From: Cryptosporangium phraense
Lineage (GTDB): Bacteria; Actinomycetota; Actinomycetes; Mycobacteriales; Cryptosporangiaceae
Assembly: GCF_006912135.1 (NCBI RefSeq)
Contig: NZ_VIRS01000008.1
Coordinates: forward strand, 186,001-250,000
Length of the DNA: 64,000 nt
Reading direction: 5' to 3'
Made by a program: the position numbers and the translations under genes. Each line of letters starts with the position of its first letter. Position 1 is the first letter of the stretch. The notes under the pieces are model-generated. The model made no database searches, was not told the DNA's origin, and saw only the letters and a program-made list of their open reading frames with translations. Positions 34,593 to 43,304 of this stretch are shown here, piece by piece.

Positions 34593-35684
34593 CTAAACGA
34601 CCGCGCCGTCGTCGGGGTCGTCGTCGCTCCACCCGTCACGCAGACGCCAGACCAGCGCACCCGCTCCACCGAGGATGCCGACCAGCGAGAGCAGCAGCCG
34701 GACGTGCTCGCTCAGCCCGAGCGTCCCCGACCGGAACAGCAGCACGAGCCCGCACGCGATCGCCAGCAGCGCGCCGATGACCGGCAGCGACAGCCGGGGC
34801 AGGGGCGGCGGCGGGGGCGGCTCGTAGCCCTCGTCCGGATCGGTGTCGAAGTCGGTCGGCGGAGCGTCGGTGCCGGTCAGGCGATCGCGGCCGGTCGGGC
34901 GGGCGAGGTCGGCCCGGAGCAGCTCGGGCCGGAACGGCTCCCGCCGTTCGGGCCCCTTCGGGTCACCGCGGTCGTCCGGGACGTGGTCGGTCGCCGACCG
35001 GTCGGGGCCGGTTCCGTCGGTCTCGCGACGGTCGGACGCCCGGCGGTTCCGCTCGGCCGGTGGTGCTTCGGTGTCGGCCTCGGCGGCCGGGCTCGCGCCG
35101 GCCTCGGCGTCCGCGTCGGTCTCCGGACGGAGCGGCTGATCGGCCGCGCCCGGCCTCCGGACCGGAAGCGGATCGGCGGTCGGGTCGGCCGGCGGAGCTG
35201 CGCTCGCGGTCGGATCCGGACGCGGCCCCGGCGCGTCGGACTCCGGCACCGCCGTCCGCCGTGGACGCTCGGGCGCCGCCGTCGCGTCGTACCCGGCGAT
35301 GATCTTCTCCCACTCGGCGTCGACGTCGACCTCGATCGGACGCTGCGGCGCCGCCTGGATGCTCTCCTCGGTGGACGACGACCCGGCGGCCGACTCGTTC
35401 TGAACCGCGTCTTCCTGGACGGCCTCGAGCAGCCCCCGGGCCTCGTCCAGCCGCTCGCGGTCGACCCAGAGCCGGTCGGTCGGCCGGGCCGGCAGCGACG
35501 TCGAGCGCACCACCGGGTTCAGGTCGGCGCTCGGAGCCAGGAACGCGGCGATCCCGACGATGCCCAGCACGTCGAGCAGGTGCTCACCGATCCGCGGGTC
35601 GACGTCGGCCAGCGCGACGAACTCGGTCGCGTCCAGGCCGTTGTCGCGCCGCCCCCGGTGCGGACGCCCCGCGGTGCCGCTCAT
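34593..35684 (-). CDS. membrane protein with long Pro/Asp-rich linker
   Basis: A 363-residue protein with three parts: an N-terminal 100-residue domain (DATEFVALADVDPRIGEHLLDVLGIVGIAAF) with conserved-looking residues, a low-complexity region of about 160 residues rich in Pro, Asp, Glu and Arg, and two C-terminal transmembrane helices (about 300-318 and 325-345). The tail WRLRDGWSDDDPDDGAVV is acidic. I recognise no domain; similar proteins lie next to the hydrolase gene in other actinobacteria. The ATG overlaps the stop of the upstream hydrolase gene as ATGA, so it is translationally coupled to it. Confidence 0.75.
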   Translation of the reverse strand: MSGTAGRPHRGRRDNGLDATEFVALADVDPRIGEHLLDVLGIVGIAAFLAPSADLNPVVRSTSLPARPTDRLWVDRERLDEARGLLEAVQEDAVQNESAAGSSSTEESIQAAPQRPIEVDVDAEWEKIIAGYDATAAPERPRRTAVPESDAPGPRPDPTASAAPPADPTADPLPVRRPGAADQPLRPETDADAEAGASPAAEADTEAPPAERNRRASDRRETDGTGPDRSATDHVPDDRGDPKGPERREPFRPELLRADLARPTGRDRLTGTDAPPTDFDTDPDEGYEPPPPPPLPRLSLPVIGALLAIACGLVLLFRSGTLGLSEHVRLLLSLVGILGGAGALVWRLRDGWSDDDPDDGAVV

Positions 35685-36463
35685 CTGGCACCGGCCAGGA
35701 GCGATCCGACGAAGTCCACGCTGCCGGCGAAGATCACCGGTGCATCGTTGTCGAGCGTCGCCACGTGGAAGCTGTCGGTCAGCACGGTCTCCGAGACGGC
35801 CGTGGACGACACCTCGGCCAGCAGCGTCGCGCTGTTCTCGGGTTCGACCACGTGGTCGTCGGCGCTGCGGAACAGCCGGATCGGCACGGTGACCTTCCCC
35901 AGGTCGGCCCGCACGACCTTCCAGAGTTTGCTCAGCGAGGCCGCGGCCTTCAGCGGCAGACGCGAGTAGGCCAGCTCGTCCTGGCCCGGCTTCTTGATGT
36001 CGTTGCGGATGCCCGGGAACGACCCGATCAGCTTGCTCGCGACCGGCAGCAGGGCCGCGTCCTTACGCAGGGTGAAGTAGGACGGGTTCACGAGGAGCAG
36101 CCCGGCGGGTGCGGTCGGGAGCCCGGCGTGCACCTCGGCCAGCCGGGTCACCAGCGTGCCGCCCATCGACAGCCCGCCGGCGACGATCGGCGTGCCGGGG
36201 GCGAGCCGCTCGCGCAGCGCCAGGTACTCGCGTTCGACCTCGGCGTACCAGTCTTCCCAGGTCGTCCGGTTCAGGTCCGGCCAGCGGGTGCCGTGGCCGG
36301 GCAGCAGCGGGCACGACACCGTGTAACCGGCCGCGTGCAGGGCCTCGCCCCACGGGCGGATCGATTTCGGGGAACCGGTGAAGCCGTGGCTGAGCAGGAT
36401 GCCCGCCGGTGCGTCGGATCCGGCGTCGAACAGGAAGGGCTCTGCGCCGGGCAGCACGGACAC
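35681..36463 (-). CDS. alpha/beta hydrolase, carboxylesterase/monoacylglycerol-lipase type
   Basis: A 260-residue serine hydrolase. The oxyanion loop is LLSHGFTGSP, the nucleophile elbow GGLSMGG places Ser99, the acid is in FRSADDHVVEP and the catalytic His in TDSFHVATLDND. This arrangement resembles Est30-type carboxylesterases and bacterial monoacylglycerol lipases. The GTG at 36463 has GGGAGG about 7 nt upstream and starts just before the fold; the longer in-frame version is unsupported. It is divergent from the acyltransferase gene plsC across 320 nt and coupled to the membrane-protein gene downstream. Confidence 0.88.
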   Translation of the reverse strand: MSVLPGAEPFLFDAGSDAPAGILLSHGFTGSPKSIRPWGEALHAAGYTVSCPLLPGHGTRWPDLNRTTWEDWYAEVEREYLALRERLAPGTPIVAGGLSMGGTLVTRLAEVHAGLPTAPAGLLLVNPSYFTLRKDAALLPVASKLIGSFPGIRNDIKKPGQDELAYSRLPLKAAASLSKLWKVVRADLGKVTVPIRLFRSADDHVVEPENSATLLAEVSSTAVSETVLTDSFHVATLDNDAPVIFAGSVDFVGSLLAGAR

Positions 36464-36783
36464 GTCACACCTCCCAGGAGCGCCACGGGAGGAGCGGTCC
36501 CGCGGCGAGCGTCGGACCCCATCGTGACACGAGGCGGCGTCATCGGCGGCGCGTTCGATCCACCTCGACACCGCCCGGACCAGTGAGTCGGATGAGACGC
36601 ATGGGACAACGCCCGTCTCACCAGTCCGGGAAGGGTGTATTCGGCATGGATCGCCCGGCCGTGAACCCGCGCGGTGAGCGTGGTGAACGCCACTAGGGGG
36701 TAGAAGGAGTCCGACACGCCGAGCGCTCGGCCGGCGAGCAGAACACCGGTACGCTCGATCCGCACAGGTCCTGAGGAGGTCTG
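36464..36783. promoter_or_regulatory. divergent promoter region between hydrolase and acyltransferase genes, with hairpin
   Basis: A 320-nt gap with no coding frame of merit. It contains a long imperfect inverted repeat (36574-36587 with 36617-36630; 12 of 14 bases pair, with an inner GAGACG/CGTCTC pair) and a TACGCT -10-like box at 36750-36755 placed to give a short leader with the GAGGAGGT ribosome site at 36773-36780 for plsC. Confidence 0.55.
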
Positions 36784-37503
36784 GTGTTTTACTGGGTGTG
36801 CAAATACATCCTGATCGGGCCTTTCCTCCGGCTGTTCTTCCGGCCGGTGCTCGAAGGCGTCGAGAACATTCCGGCCACGGGCCCGGTCATCCTGGCCAGT
36901 AATCACCTGTCGTTCAGCGACTCGTTCTTCTTCCCGCTGATGGTCCCGCGCCGCATCGTCTTCCTGGCCAAGTCCGAGTACTTCACCGGCAAGGGCGTCA
37001 AGGGGATGTTCTCCCGGCTGTTCTTCAGCGCGGCCGGCTGCGTCCCGATCGACCGGACCTCCGGCTCGGCCGCCGAGGCGGCCCTGACGACGGGGGCGCG
37101 CGTCCTCGCGGAGGGTCACCCGCTCGGCATCTACCCGGAGGGCACCCGGTCGCCCGACGGCAAGCTCTACCGGGGCAAGACCGGGGTCGCCCGGCTCGCG
37201 CTGCAGACCGGGGTCCCGGTCGTCCCGGTCGCGATGATCAACACCGACCAGGTCCAGCCGATCGGTCAGCTGATCCCGCGGATCATGCGCGTCCGCATGC
37301 GCGTCGGGAAGCCGCTCGACTTCAGCCGCTACGCCGGCCTGGCCGGCAACCGCTTCGTCGAGCGGTCGGTCACCGACCAGATCATGTACGACCTGATGCA
37401 GCTCTCCGGTCAGCAGTACGTCGACGTCTACGCCGCTTCGGTCAAGAACAACACCACCCCGGCCGACGCCGGGCAGCGCGCCGCCGAGAGCGTTGCCGCC
37501 TGA
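36784..37503 (+). CDS. 1-acyl-sn-glycerol-3-phosphate acyltransferase (PlsC family)
   Basis: Adds the second acyl chain in phosphatidic acid synthesis or acylates a related lipid. The 239-residue protein has the NHLSFSD motif (His41 and Asp46, the HX4D catalytic pair), a second hydrophobic block and YPEGTRSPDG (Glu119) with the glycerol-phosphate binding Glu-Gly-Thr-Arg, plus LQTGVPVVPV. An N-terminal hydrophobic stretch suggests peripheral membrane association. The GTG start has GAGGAGG nearby. It corresponds to Rv2182c. The histidine kinase gene begins inside its last codons. Confidence 0.9.
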   Translation: MFYWVCKYILIGPFLRLFFRPVLEGVENIPATGPVILASNHLSFSDSFFFPLMVPRRIVFLAKSEYFTGKGVKGMFSRLFFSAAGCVPIDRTSGSAAEAALTTGARVLAEGHPLGIYPEGTRSPDGKLYRGKTGVARLALQTGVPVVPVAMINTDQVQPIGQLIPRIMRVRMRVGKPLDFSRYAGLAGNRFVERSVTDQIMYDLMQLSGQQYVDVYAASVKNNTTPADAGQRAAESVAA

Positions 37504-38635
37504 GATCGGTCCCGGTCGCCGGCCGGCCGGTTTCACGGTCGAGGTCACCGGGTGGCGGGCGCTGGCCGCGTTCCGCTGGCTGACGCTGGTCTACGCGACC
37601 GCGCTCAATCTCGACGACCTGGGACGCGTCGCCCACCCGGCCTGGTGCGTGGCCACGCTGGCGGTGATGGCCGGGTGGAGCGTCGTCGCGACGTACTGCT
37701 ACGCCCGGCCGCGGTTCCGGACGCCCGCGCTGCTCGTCGTCGACCTGGTCGTGACGCTGGCCACGGTGCTGGCGACCCGGCTGGTCGAGACCCCGGAGCG
37801 CATCGCCGGCGGCGAGTTCACGGTGCCGACGGTCTGGGCCGCGACCGCGGTGATGGCCTGGGCGCTGCGCTGGGAGATCGTCGGCGGGCTGCTCGCGACG
37901 CTGGGGCTGGGCGTCGCGAACGTGGTCGTGGTGAGCGGGCAGCCCACCCGGGGCACCGTGCACAACATGATCCTGGTGCTGCTGGCCGCGATCGTCATCG
38001 GCTACGTCGCCGAGGTGCTGCGTCAGGTCGACCGGATCATGATCGACGTCTGGCAGGAGCAGGGCGCGGTCGCCGAGCGGGACCGCCTCGCCCGGCAGAT
38101 CCACGACGGCGTCCTCCAGGTGCTGGCGCTGGTCAAGCGACGCGGAGCGGAGCTCGACGGCGAGGGCCGGGAGCTGGCCGAGATGGCCGGTGAGCAGGAG
38201 GCCGCGCTGCGGGCGCTGATGACCGGCGGCTCGGCCGCGCCCGCCGACGGGGAGGTCGACCTGACCGCGCTGGTCTCACCGTCGACCGCCGCTTCGACGA
38301 TCGAGCTGGTGGCGCCGGCTGAGCCGGTGATGCTCCCGGCGGGCGCGGCCGCCGAGGTGGCCGCCGCGATCGGCGCGGCGCTGCACAACGTGGCCGAGCA
38401 CGCGCCGGGGGCGCGGGCCTGGGTGGTGATCGAGGACGAGCCGGACGCGGTGCTGGTCGTCGTCCGGGACGACGGCCCGGGAGTGCCGGCCGGGCGGTTG
38501 GCGGAGGCCGCGGCCGAGGGTCGACTCGGTGTGGTTCAGTCGATCCGCGGCCGGGTGCGCGAACTCGGCGGGTCGGTCCGTATCACCAGCGAAGCCGGCG
38601 AAGGTACAGAAGTGGAGTTCCGTGTCCCACGGTGA
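37493..38635 (+). CDS. sensor histidine kinase (HisKA_3-like, MacS/DUF5931-type)
   Basis: A 380-residue membrane kinase. Five to six helices fill residues about 20-175. The dimerisation/phospho-acceptor motif is DRLARQIHDGVLQVLALV, with the His at about residue 203, followed by a short DHp and an HATPase domain whose N box is unusually divergent (AALHNVAEHAPGA) and whose G boxes are VRDDGPGVP and GRLGVVQSI. The start codon is TTG (no ATG or GTG in frame) and overlaps plsC by 11 nt, so translation may be coupled to it. It is followed, with a 14-nt overlap, by its response regulator gene. Confidence 0.85.
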   Translation: MPPEIGPGRRPAGFTVEVTGWRALAAFRWLTLVYATALNLDDLGRVAHPAWCVATLAVMAGWSVVATYCYARPRFRTPALLVVDLVVTLATVLATRLVETPERIAGGEFTVPTVWAATAVMAWALRWEIVGGLLATLGLGVANVVVVSGQPTRGTVHNMILVLLAAIVIGYVAEVLRQVDRIMIDVWQEQGAVAERDRLARQIHDGVLQVLALVKRRGAELDGEGRELAEMAGEQEAALRALMTGGSAAPADGEVDLTALVSPSTAASTIELVAPAEPVMLPAGAAAEVAAAIGAALHNVAEHAPGARAWVVIEDEPDAVLVVVRDDGPGVPAGRLAEAAAEGRLGVVQSIRGRVRELGGSVRITSEAGEGTEVEFRVPR

Positions 38636-39305
38636 CGAAGTCACTCCGGCTCCCGGCGGGCCCCGCCGCGTCATGGTCGTCGACGATCACCCGATGTGGC
38701 GGGACGCGGTCGCCCGCGACCTCGGCGAGGCCGGGTTCGACGTGGTCGCGACGGCCGGCGACGGTGCCGCCGCGGTGCGGATCGCGGCCGCGACGCGTCC
38801 GCAGGTCGTGGTGATGGACCTGCAGCTGCCGGAGCTCTCCGGCGTCGAGGCCACCGCCCGCATCCTGGCCGCCGACCCGGCCTGCCGGGTCCTGGTGCTC
38901 TCGGCCAGCGCCGAGCGTCCGGACGTGCTCGACGCGATCCGGGCCGGCGCCACCGGCTACCTGGTCAAATCGGCCGGAGCACAGGAACTCGTGGACGCGG
39001 TGGCCCGCACCGCCCGGGGCGAGGCGGCGTTCACCGCCGGGCTGGCCGGGCTGGTGCTGGGGGAGTACCGGCGGCTCGCGGCCGGCCCCGAACCGGCCGA
39101 CGGCCCCGCGCTCACCGGCCGGGAGACCGAGGTGCTACGGCTGATCGCCCGCGGGCTGACCGCGAAACAGGTCGCGACCCGGCTCAGCCTGTCGGTCCGC
39201 ACGGTCCAGAACCACCTGCAGAACGTCATGGACAAGCTGCAGGTGCACAACCGGGCCGGGCTGGTGCGCTACGCGATCGAGGCCGGGCTCGACGAAGGGT
39301 CCTGA
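38622..39305 (+). CDS. NarL/LuxR-family response regulator
   Basis: A 227-residue regulator: receiver domain with Asp21/Asp22 (MVVDDHPM), phospho-acceptor Asp in VVVMDLQLPELSG, and Lys in YLVKSAGAQ; LuxR-type helix-turn-helix in LTGRETEVLRLIARG and TRLSLSVRTVQNHLQNV. The GTG start has GGAG 4 nt upstream and lies 14 nt inside the kinase gene. It is the cognate partner of that kinase. Its 3' end overlaps the convergent cyclase gene by 37 nt, so transcription of the two may interfere. Confidence 0.93.
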   Translation: MSHGDEVTPAPGGPRRVMVVDDHPMWRDAVARDLGEAGFDVVATAGDGAAAVRIAAATRPQVVVMDLQLPELSGVEATARILAADPACRVLVLSASAERPDVLDAIRAGATGYLVKSAGAQELVDAVARTARGEAAFTAGLAGLVLGEYRRLAAGPEPADGPALTGRETEVLRLIARGLTAKQVATRLSLSVRTVQNHLQNVMDKLQVHNRAGLVRYAIEAGLDEGS

Positions 39306-42300
39306 TCGGTGATCGGCCCCGGGTCGTCGGGGACGTCCCCGTTCGCGGGGTCGCCGTCGAGCGGGTCGCTGTTGGCCAGCCGGAGCAGCAGGCGGGCCCG
39401 GTTGCGCAGGCCGAACGTGGTCAGCCGGGTGGTGAGCTCAGGCACCGGCGCGACCTCGCCGGCCCGGGCCGCCCGCAGCGACCAGGCCGTGGCCAGCGAC
39501 GCGTCGGTCGCGTCGCCCATCCGCTCGTAGACCGAGGCCGCGACCGCATGGTGCAGCGCGGCCGTGCCGTGGTCACCGTTGTGCGCGGCCAGTGCGCCGT
39601 TGACGACCGACCGGGCCGCCCGCACCCACAGCGTCTCGCGGGGCGCGGCCTCCAGCACGTTCTTCAGCCACCCGGCCGTCTGCTCGGCGTACGTCCCGCA
39701 CTTGACGCCGGTCAGCACCGCGGCGTGGGCGGCGGCGGCGAGCCACTCGCGCGGGGCCAGCGGCTCGGCCGCGTGCTCGGCCTCCAGCCGCCGCATCGCG
39801 ACCGTGGCCTGCTCGGCCGCGCCGGTGACGGCCCGGTACAGCGCCGCGTGGGCGAGCGCGTTGGCCAGCGCGAGCCGGGTGCCGTGCCGGGCCGCGGTGA
39901 CGACGATCAGCTCCGGGTTGAAGCCCGAGTCCTCACCCCGCAGCGCGCGCAGCCAGGCGGCCAGCGTCCGCAGGTGGGCCCACTCGGCGTCGAGCGTCTC
40001 GTCGCCGGTGAACGCGGCGTCGGCCGAGGCGAGCGTGGCGTCCCAGTCGCCGTCGAAGTACGCGCGCATCGGGGTGTGGCCGGGGTGCGGACGCCCGCGG
40101 GCCGCGAGCGTGGTCGCGGCGGCCTCGTCGAGCAGCGCGAAGCTCCGGGCGATCTCGCCCTCCTCCTGCAGCGCGCCGGCCAGGTTCTCGGACGCCCGGC
40201 GCAGCGACCGCAGGTGGTCGGTGCGGCTGCGGTCGACGGCCCGTTCGAGCAGCGTCAGGCCGGAGAGGTCGCCGGAGAGGTAGCGGGCCGCGCCCTCGGT
40301 GATCTGCGCGTTCACCTCGAGCTCGGGCAGCCCCAGCCGGCGGGCCAGGTCACCGGCGGTCTTCGCGGCCGCGGTCGCCTCGTCGACCTCGTAGCTCATC
40401 ATCCGCAGGCGGGCCAGCTCGGCGTGCGCGGCCGCGCGCACCGGGCTCTCGTCACCCGCGCCGTAGGGGGCGAGCGCACGGTCGAGGTGCGCGAGCGCCG
40501 CGGTGCGGTCGCCGCGGGCCCAGGCGACCTGGCTGAGCAGGGTGCGTGCGCTCGCCGACGCATCGCGGGCGCCGAGGACCTCGAGTTGGCTGGCGCAGCG
40601 GGCGACGTCGGCCGCGCCGCTGAACCCCTCCGGGTCGGTCGTGAAGCGCAGGCGCCAGCGCAGCACCAGCGCGGTCAGCCGGGCCACCTCGTCGTCCCGG
40701 GCGGCGGGGTGTTCGAGCGCGGCCAGCTCGTCGAGCGTCAGCGTGTTCTCGTTCTCCCACAGGGCCAGCGCCTTGTCGAGCAGGTCGACCGCGGTCGGGG
40801 CCGCGTGCAGGCTGGCCGCGCGTTCGGCCGCCGCGACCAGCGCGGTGCGGGCCGGCGGCAGGAACGGGCGGACGTCCATGTGCAGGGTGCGGGCCAGCTC
40901 CAGGGCGGCGACCCGGTGGTGCGCGACCGCGTCGACAGCCTCGGTGGTGCGGCCGGTGACGTGTGACTGCAGCCAGCGCGCGGCCCGCTGGTGACGGACG
41001 ACCCGCAGCGCCCGGGGCTGGCGGCGGTAGGCCAGGTCGCGCACGACCGCGTGGCTGAACGCCAGCGCGGGCTCGCCGGCCAGCACGTGGCTGGTCGCCG
41101 GGCGGATGAACGCCTTGGCCCGCAGCTCGGCCAGCAGCGCCTCGACCTCGTCGCGGGCCAGCTCGGAGACGGTCGCGACCGCGCCGGGCCAGAACACCTC
41201 GCCGATCACGGCCGCGGCCTGGAGCGCACGCTGGGAGCGCGGCCCGAGCAGGTCTACACGGCTGGCCACCACGGCCAGCACGGACTCGGGCAGCGGGAGC
41301 GCGTCCTCGGAGTCGTCGCTCTGCTGGTCGGCCAGCATCCGGACGTACTCGTGGGCGTAGAGCGGGGTACCGGCGGCGAGCACCGTGAGGTGTTCCAGCG
41401 CGTCGTCCGGGATCGGCGAGTCGCCGGAGAGCGCGCGGAAGAGCGTCAGCGTGTCGTGCGGGTCCAGCGGCGGCAGCTCGACCAGCGCGTGCCGGGGGTG
41501 GGCGGCGTCGTACCAGCCGGCCCGCCGCCCGGGGGCCAGCAGCTCGGGCCGGGCCGTGCCCAGCACCAGCAGCGGACCGTCGACGCTGTCGACGAGCTGA
41601 CGCAGGAAGTCCAGCAGCGGCGGCTCGGCCAGCGCCAGGTCTTCGACCACGACGACCAGCGGGCGCCGGGCGGCCAGCCGGGCGAAGAACATCCGCCAGG
41701 CGGCCTGGGCCTCGTCGGCCTCGACCGCGGGAGCGGCGTACCCGACCAGCGGGGCCAGCGCGTCGACCACCCCGGCCCGCTCGGCCGTGGTGAGCAGGCC
41801 GTGCAGCGAGTCCATGACCTTGCGCCGGGCGGTGTCGGCCGAGTCGGACTCGAGCACCCCGGCGTAGCCGGTGACGACCTCGGCGATCGCCGCGAACGGG
41901 CCACCCTCGCCGCCGGCCAGGCACCGGCCGCCGACCCAGCGGATACCGACCGGCATCGACTGCTCGGCCTGCCGGTTCAGCTCCCGGACCAGCCGGCTCT
42001 TGCCGACACCGGCCGGGCCGACGACGGTCACCAGCCGGGGCGCGCGGTCGTCGATCGTCGCCCGGAGCAGCCCGGCCAGGTGGTCGAGGTACGGACCGCG
42101 GCCGACGAACGGGCCGTGGTCGCGGTGCCGGTCCCACCGGCGCTGCACCAGCCGCAGCGGACGCCACACCGGCACCGGCCCGGCCTTGCCCTTGACCATC
42201 ACCGGCGGCATCTCGGTGTACTCGACGTACTCCCGGCTGGCCCGCCAGGTCGCCGACGACACGACGATGCCGCCGACCGGCGCGTGCGACTGCAGCCGGG

Positions 42301-42892
42301 ACGCCAGGTTCACGACGTCACCGGCGACCAGCGCCTGACCGCCGTCCCGGATCGCGTCCAGATCGACGACGACCTCGCCGGTCGCGATTCCGACGCGGGC
42401 CCGCAGCGGGCCGGACGGCCCGATGATCCGGCCGTCGAGGTCGGCCTGCAGCTCCAGGCCCACGCGGACGGCGCGGACCGCGTCGTCCTCCTGGGTGACC
42501 GGCGCGCCGAAGACCGCCATCACCGCGTCCCCGATGTACTTCTCGACGACGCCGCCGCGGCGGCGGATCGCGCGGGCGACCGTGTCGAAGTACCGCTGCT
42601 GGAGGGCCCGCAGGTCCTCCGGGTCGAGCCGCTCGCCCAGGTTCGTGAACCCGGTGAGGTCGACGAACAGGATCGTGACGACCCGGCGCTCCTCGCGGGA
42701 CGCGACGCCGGTGAGCGGCAGGCCGCGGGCCGCCGGGGCGAGGTCGGCGGCGCAGTTCGGGCACGACTCGGCGGTCAGCTCGACCCCGGTGGCGCAGCTC
42801 GGGCACTTCCGGAGCAGGGCCGAGCCACAGCGGCCGCAGAACCGGTCACCGGGGCGGCCCACGGCGGCACAGCGCGCGCAGTGCGTGTCCAT
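39269..42892 (-). CDS. large signalling ATPase: zinc ribbons, class III nucleotide cyclase, AAA/NB-ARC-like ATPase, TPR-like repeats
   Basis: A 1207-residue multidomain protein. Cys5/8/19/22 and Cys30/33/44/47 form two zinc ribbons. Residues about 68-225 are a class III adenylate/guanylate cyclase: metal aspartates Asp78 (LFVDLTGF) and Asp122 (YIGDAVMAVFG), and the transition-state pair Asn195 and Arg199 (GDVVNLASR). A P-loop AAA/NB-ARC-like ATPase begins at about 262 with Walker A VVGPAGVGKS (292-299). The C-terminal 600 residues are Ala/Leu-rich helical repeats. All cyclase catalytic residues seem present, so cAMP synthesis is plausible. A small gene and a Crp-family gene follow to the right. 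It overlaps the convergent response regulator by 37 nt. Confidence 0.9.
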   Translation of the reverse strand: MDTHCARCAAVGRPGDRFCGRCGSALLRKCPSCATGVELTAESCPNCAADLAPAARGLPLTGVASREERRVVTILFVDLTGFTNLGERLDPEDLRALQQRYFDTVARAIRRRGGVVEKYIGDAVMAVFGAPVTQEDDAVRAVRVGLELQADLDGRIIGPSGPLRARVGIATGEVVVDLDAIRDGGQALVAGDVVNLASRLQSHAPVGGIVVSSATWRASREYVEYTEMPPVMVKGKAGPVPVWRPLRLVQRRWDRHRDHGPFVGRGPYLDHLAGLLRATIDDRAPRLVTVVGPAGVGKSRLVRELNRQAEQSMPVGIRWVGGRCLAGGEGGPFAAIAEVVTGYAGVLESDSADTARRKVMDSLHGLLTTAERAGVVDALAPLVGYAAPAVEADEAQAAWRMFFARLAARRPLVVVVEDLALAEPPLLDFLRQLVDSVDGPLLVLGTARPELLAPGRRAGWYDAAHPRHALVELPPLDPHDTLTLFRALSGDSPIPDDALEHLTVLAAGTPLYAHEYVRMLADQQSDDSEDALPLPESVLAVVASRVDLLGPRSQRALQAAAVIGEVFWPGAVATVSELARDEVEALLAELRAKAFIRPATSHVLAGEPALAFSHAVVRDLAYRRQPRALRVVRHQRAARWLQSHVTGRTTEAVDAVAHHRVAALELARTLHMDVRPFLPPARTALVAAAERAASLHAAPTAVDLLDKALALWENENTLTLDELAALEHPAARDDEVARLTALVLRWRLRFTTDPEGFSGAADVARCASQLEVLGARDASASARTLLSQVAWARGDRTAALAHLDRALAPYGAGDESPVRAAAHAELARLRMMSYEVDEATAAAKTAGDLARRLGLPELEVNAQITEGAARYLSGDLSGLTLLERAVDRSRTDHLRSLRRASENLAGALQEEGEIARSFALLDEAAATTLAARGRPHPGHTPMRAYFDGDWDATLASADAAFTGDETLDAEWAHLRTLAAWLRALRGEDSGFNPELIVVTAARHGTRLALANALAHAALYRAVTGAAEQATVAMRRLEAEHAAEPLAPREWLAAAAHAAVLTGVKCGTYAEQTAGWLKNVLEAAPRETLWVRAARSVVNGALAAHNGDHGTAALHHAVAASVYERMGDATDASLATAWSLRAARAGEVAPVPELTTRLTTFGLRNRARLLLRLANSDPLDGDPANGDVPDDPGPITDQDPSSSPASIA

Positions 42893-42961
42893 GGGCGATC
42901 ACCCCCGTACCTGGTCTGCAGTGCCTTCGCTACTGATTCCGTTGAACGGTCGTGTATTTGC

Positions 42962-42977
42962 TGTGAATCGTCTCAGC
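42962..42977. promoter_or_regulatory. Crp-like binding-site candidate upstream of the cyclase gene
   Basis: TGTGAATCGTCTCAGC matches the TGTGA-N6-TCACA Crp/GlxR consensus at 8 of 10 fixed positions. It lies 70-85 nt upstream of the cyclase start, between the cyclase and Crp-family genes. Weak by itself because one half-site is imperfect. Confidence 0.35.
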
Positions 42978-43122
42978 GGTATCGCCCGAGAGCCACCCAT
43001 CCCGTCAATATTCACCCGGTCGGTGGCTTTGACAGTCGTCTACCGGACGCTTCTCTGACACGTCCGGATGAGGCCCGATTACGGTGTGTGGCGACTTGAG
43101 CCTGGGAGGCGGAAACTCCGCT

Positions 43123-43299
43123 ATGCGTGGAATGTCGAGTATGGTCACCATCACCTTGAAGACGGCGTGGACCGACTCCGCCGGAATCGGTCACCCGCCG
43201 GGTTCGACCGTGCGCGTTCCGGAGTCCCAGCTCGACGAACTCGTCTGTACGGGTGTGATCGTTACAGACGCAACTGAGACATGGGTCACATGTGACTGA
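43123..43299 (+). CDS. small hypothetical protein (about 58 aa)
   Basis: A short frame ending VTDATETWVTCD. The body (MVTITLKTAWTDSAG, then GHPPGSTVRVPESQLDELV) has a beta-rich, non-low-complexity composition of a kind seen in small actinobacterial proteins. I chose ATG 43123 behind a GGGAGG at 43104-43109; ATGs at 43132 and 43141 are possible. A TACGGT box at 43080-43085 with CTGACA 19 nt further upstream gives it a plausible promoter. It lies between the cyclase and Crp-family genes and may be part of the same signalling unit. No homologue family recognised. Confidence 0.55.
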   Translation: MRGMSSMVTITLKTAWTDSAGIGHPPGSTVRVPESQLDELVCTGVIVTDATETWVTCD

Positions 43300-43304
43300 A
43301 GTTG

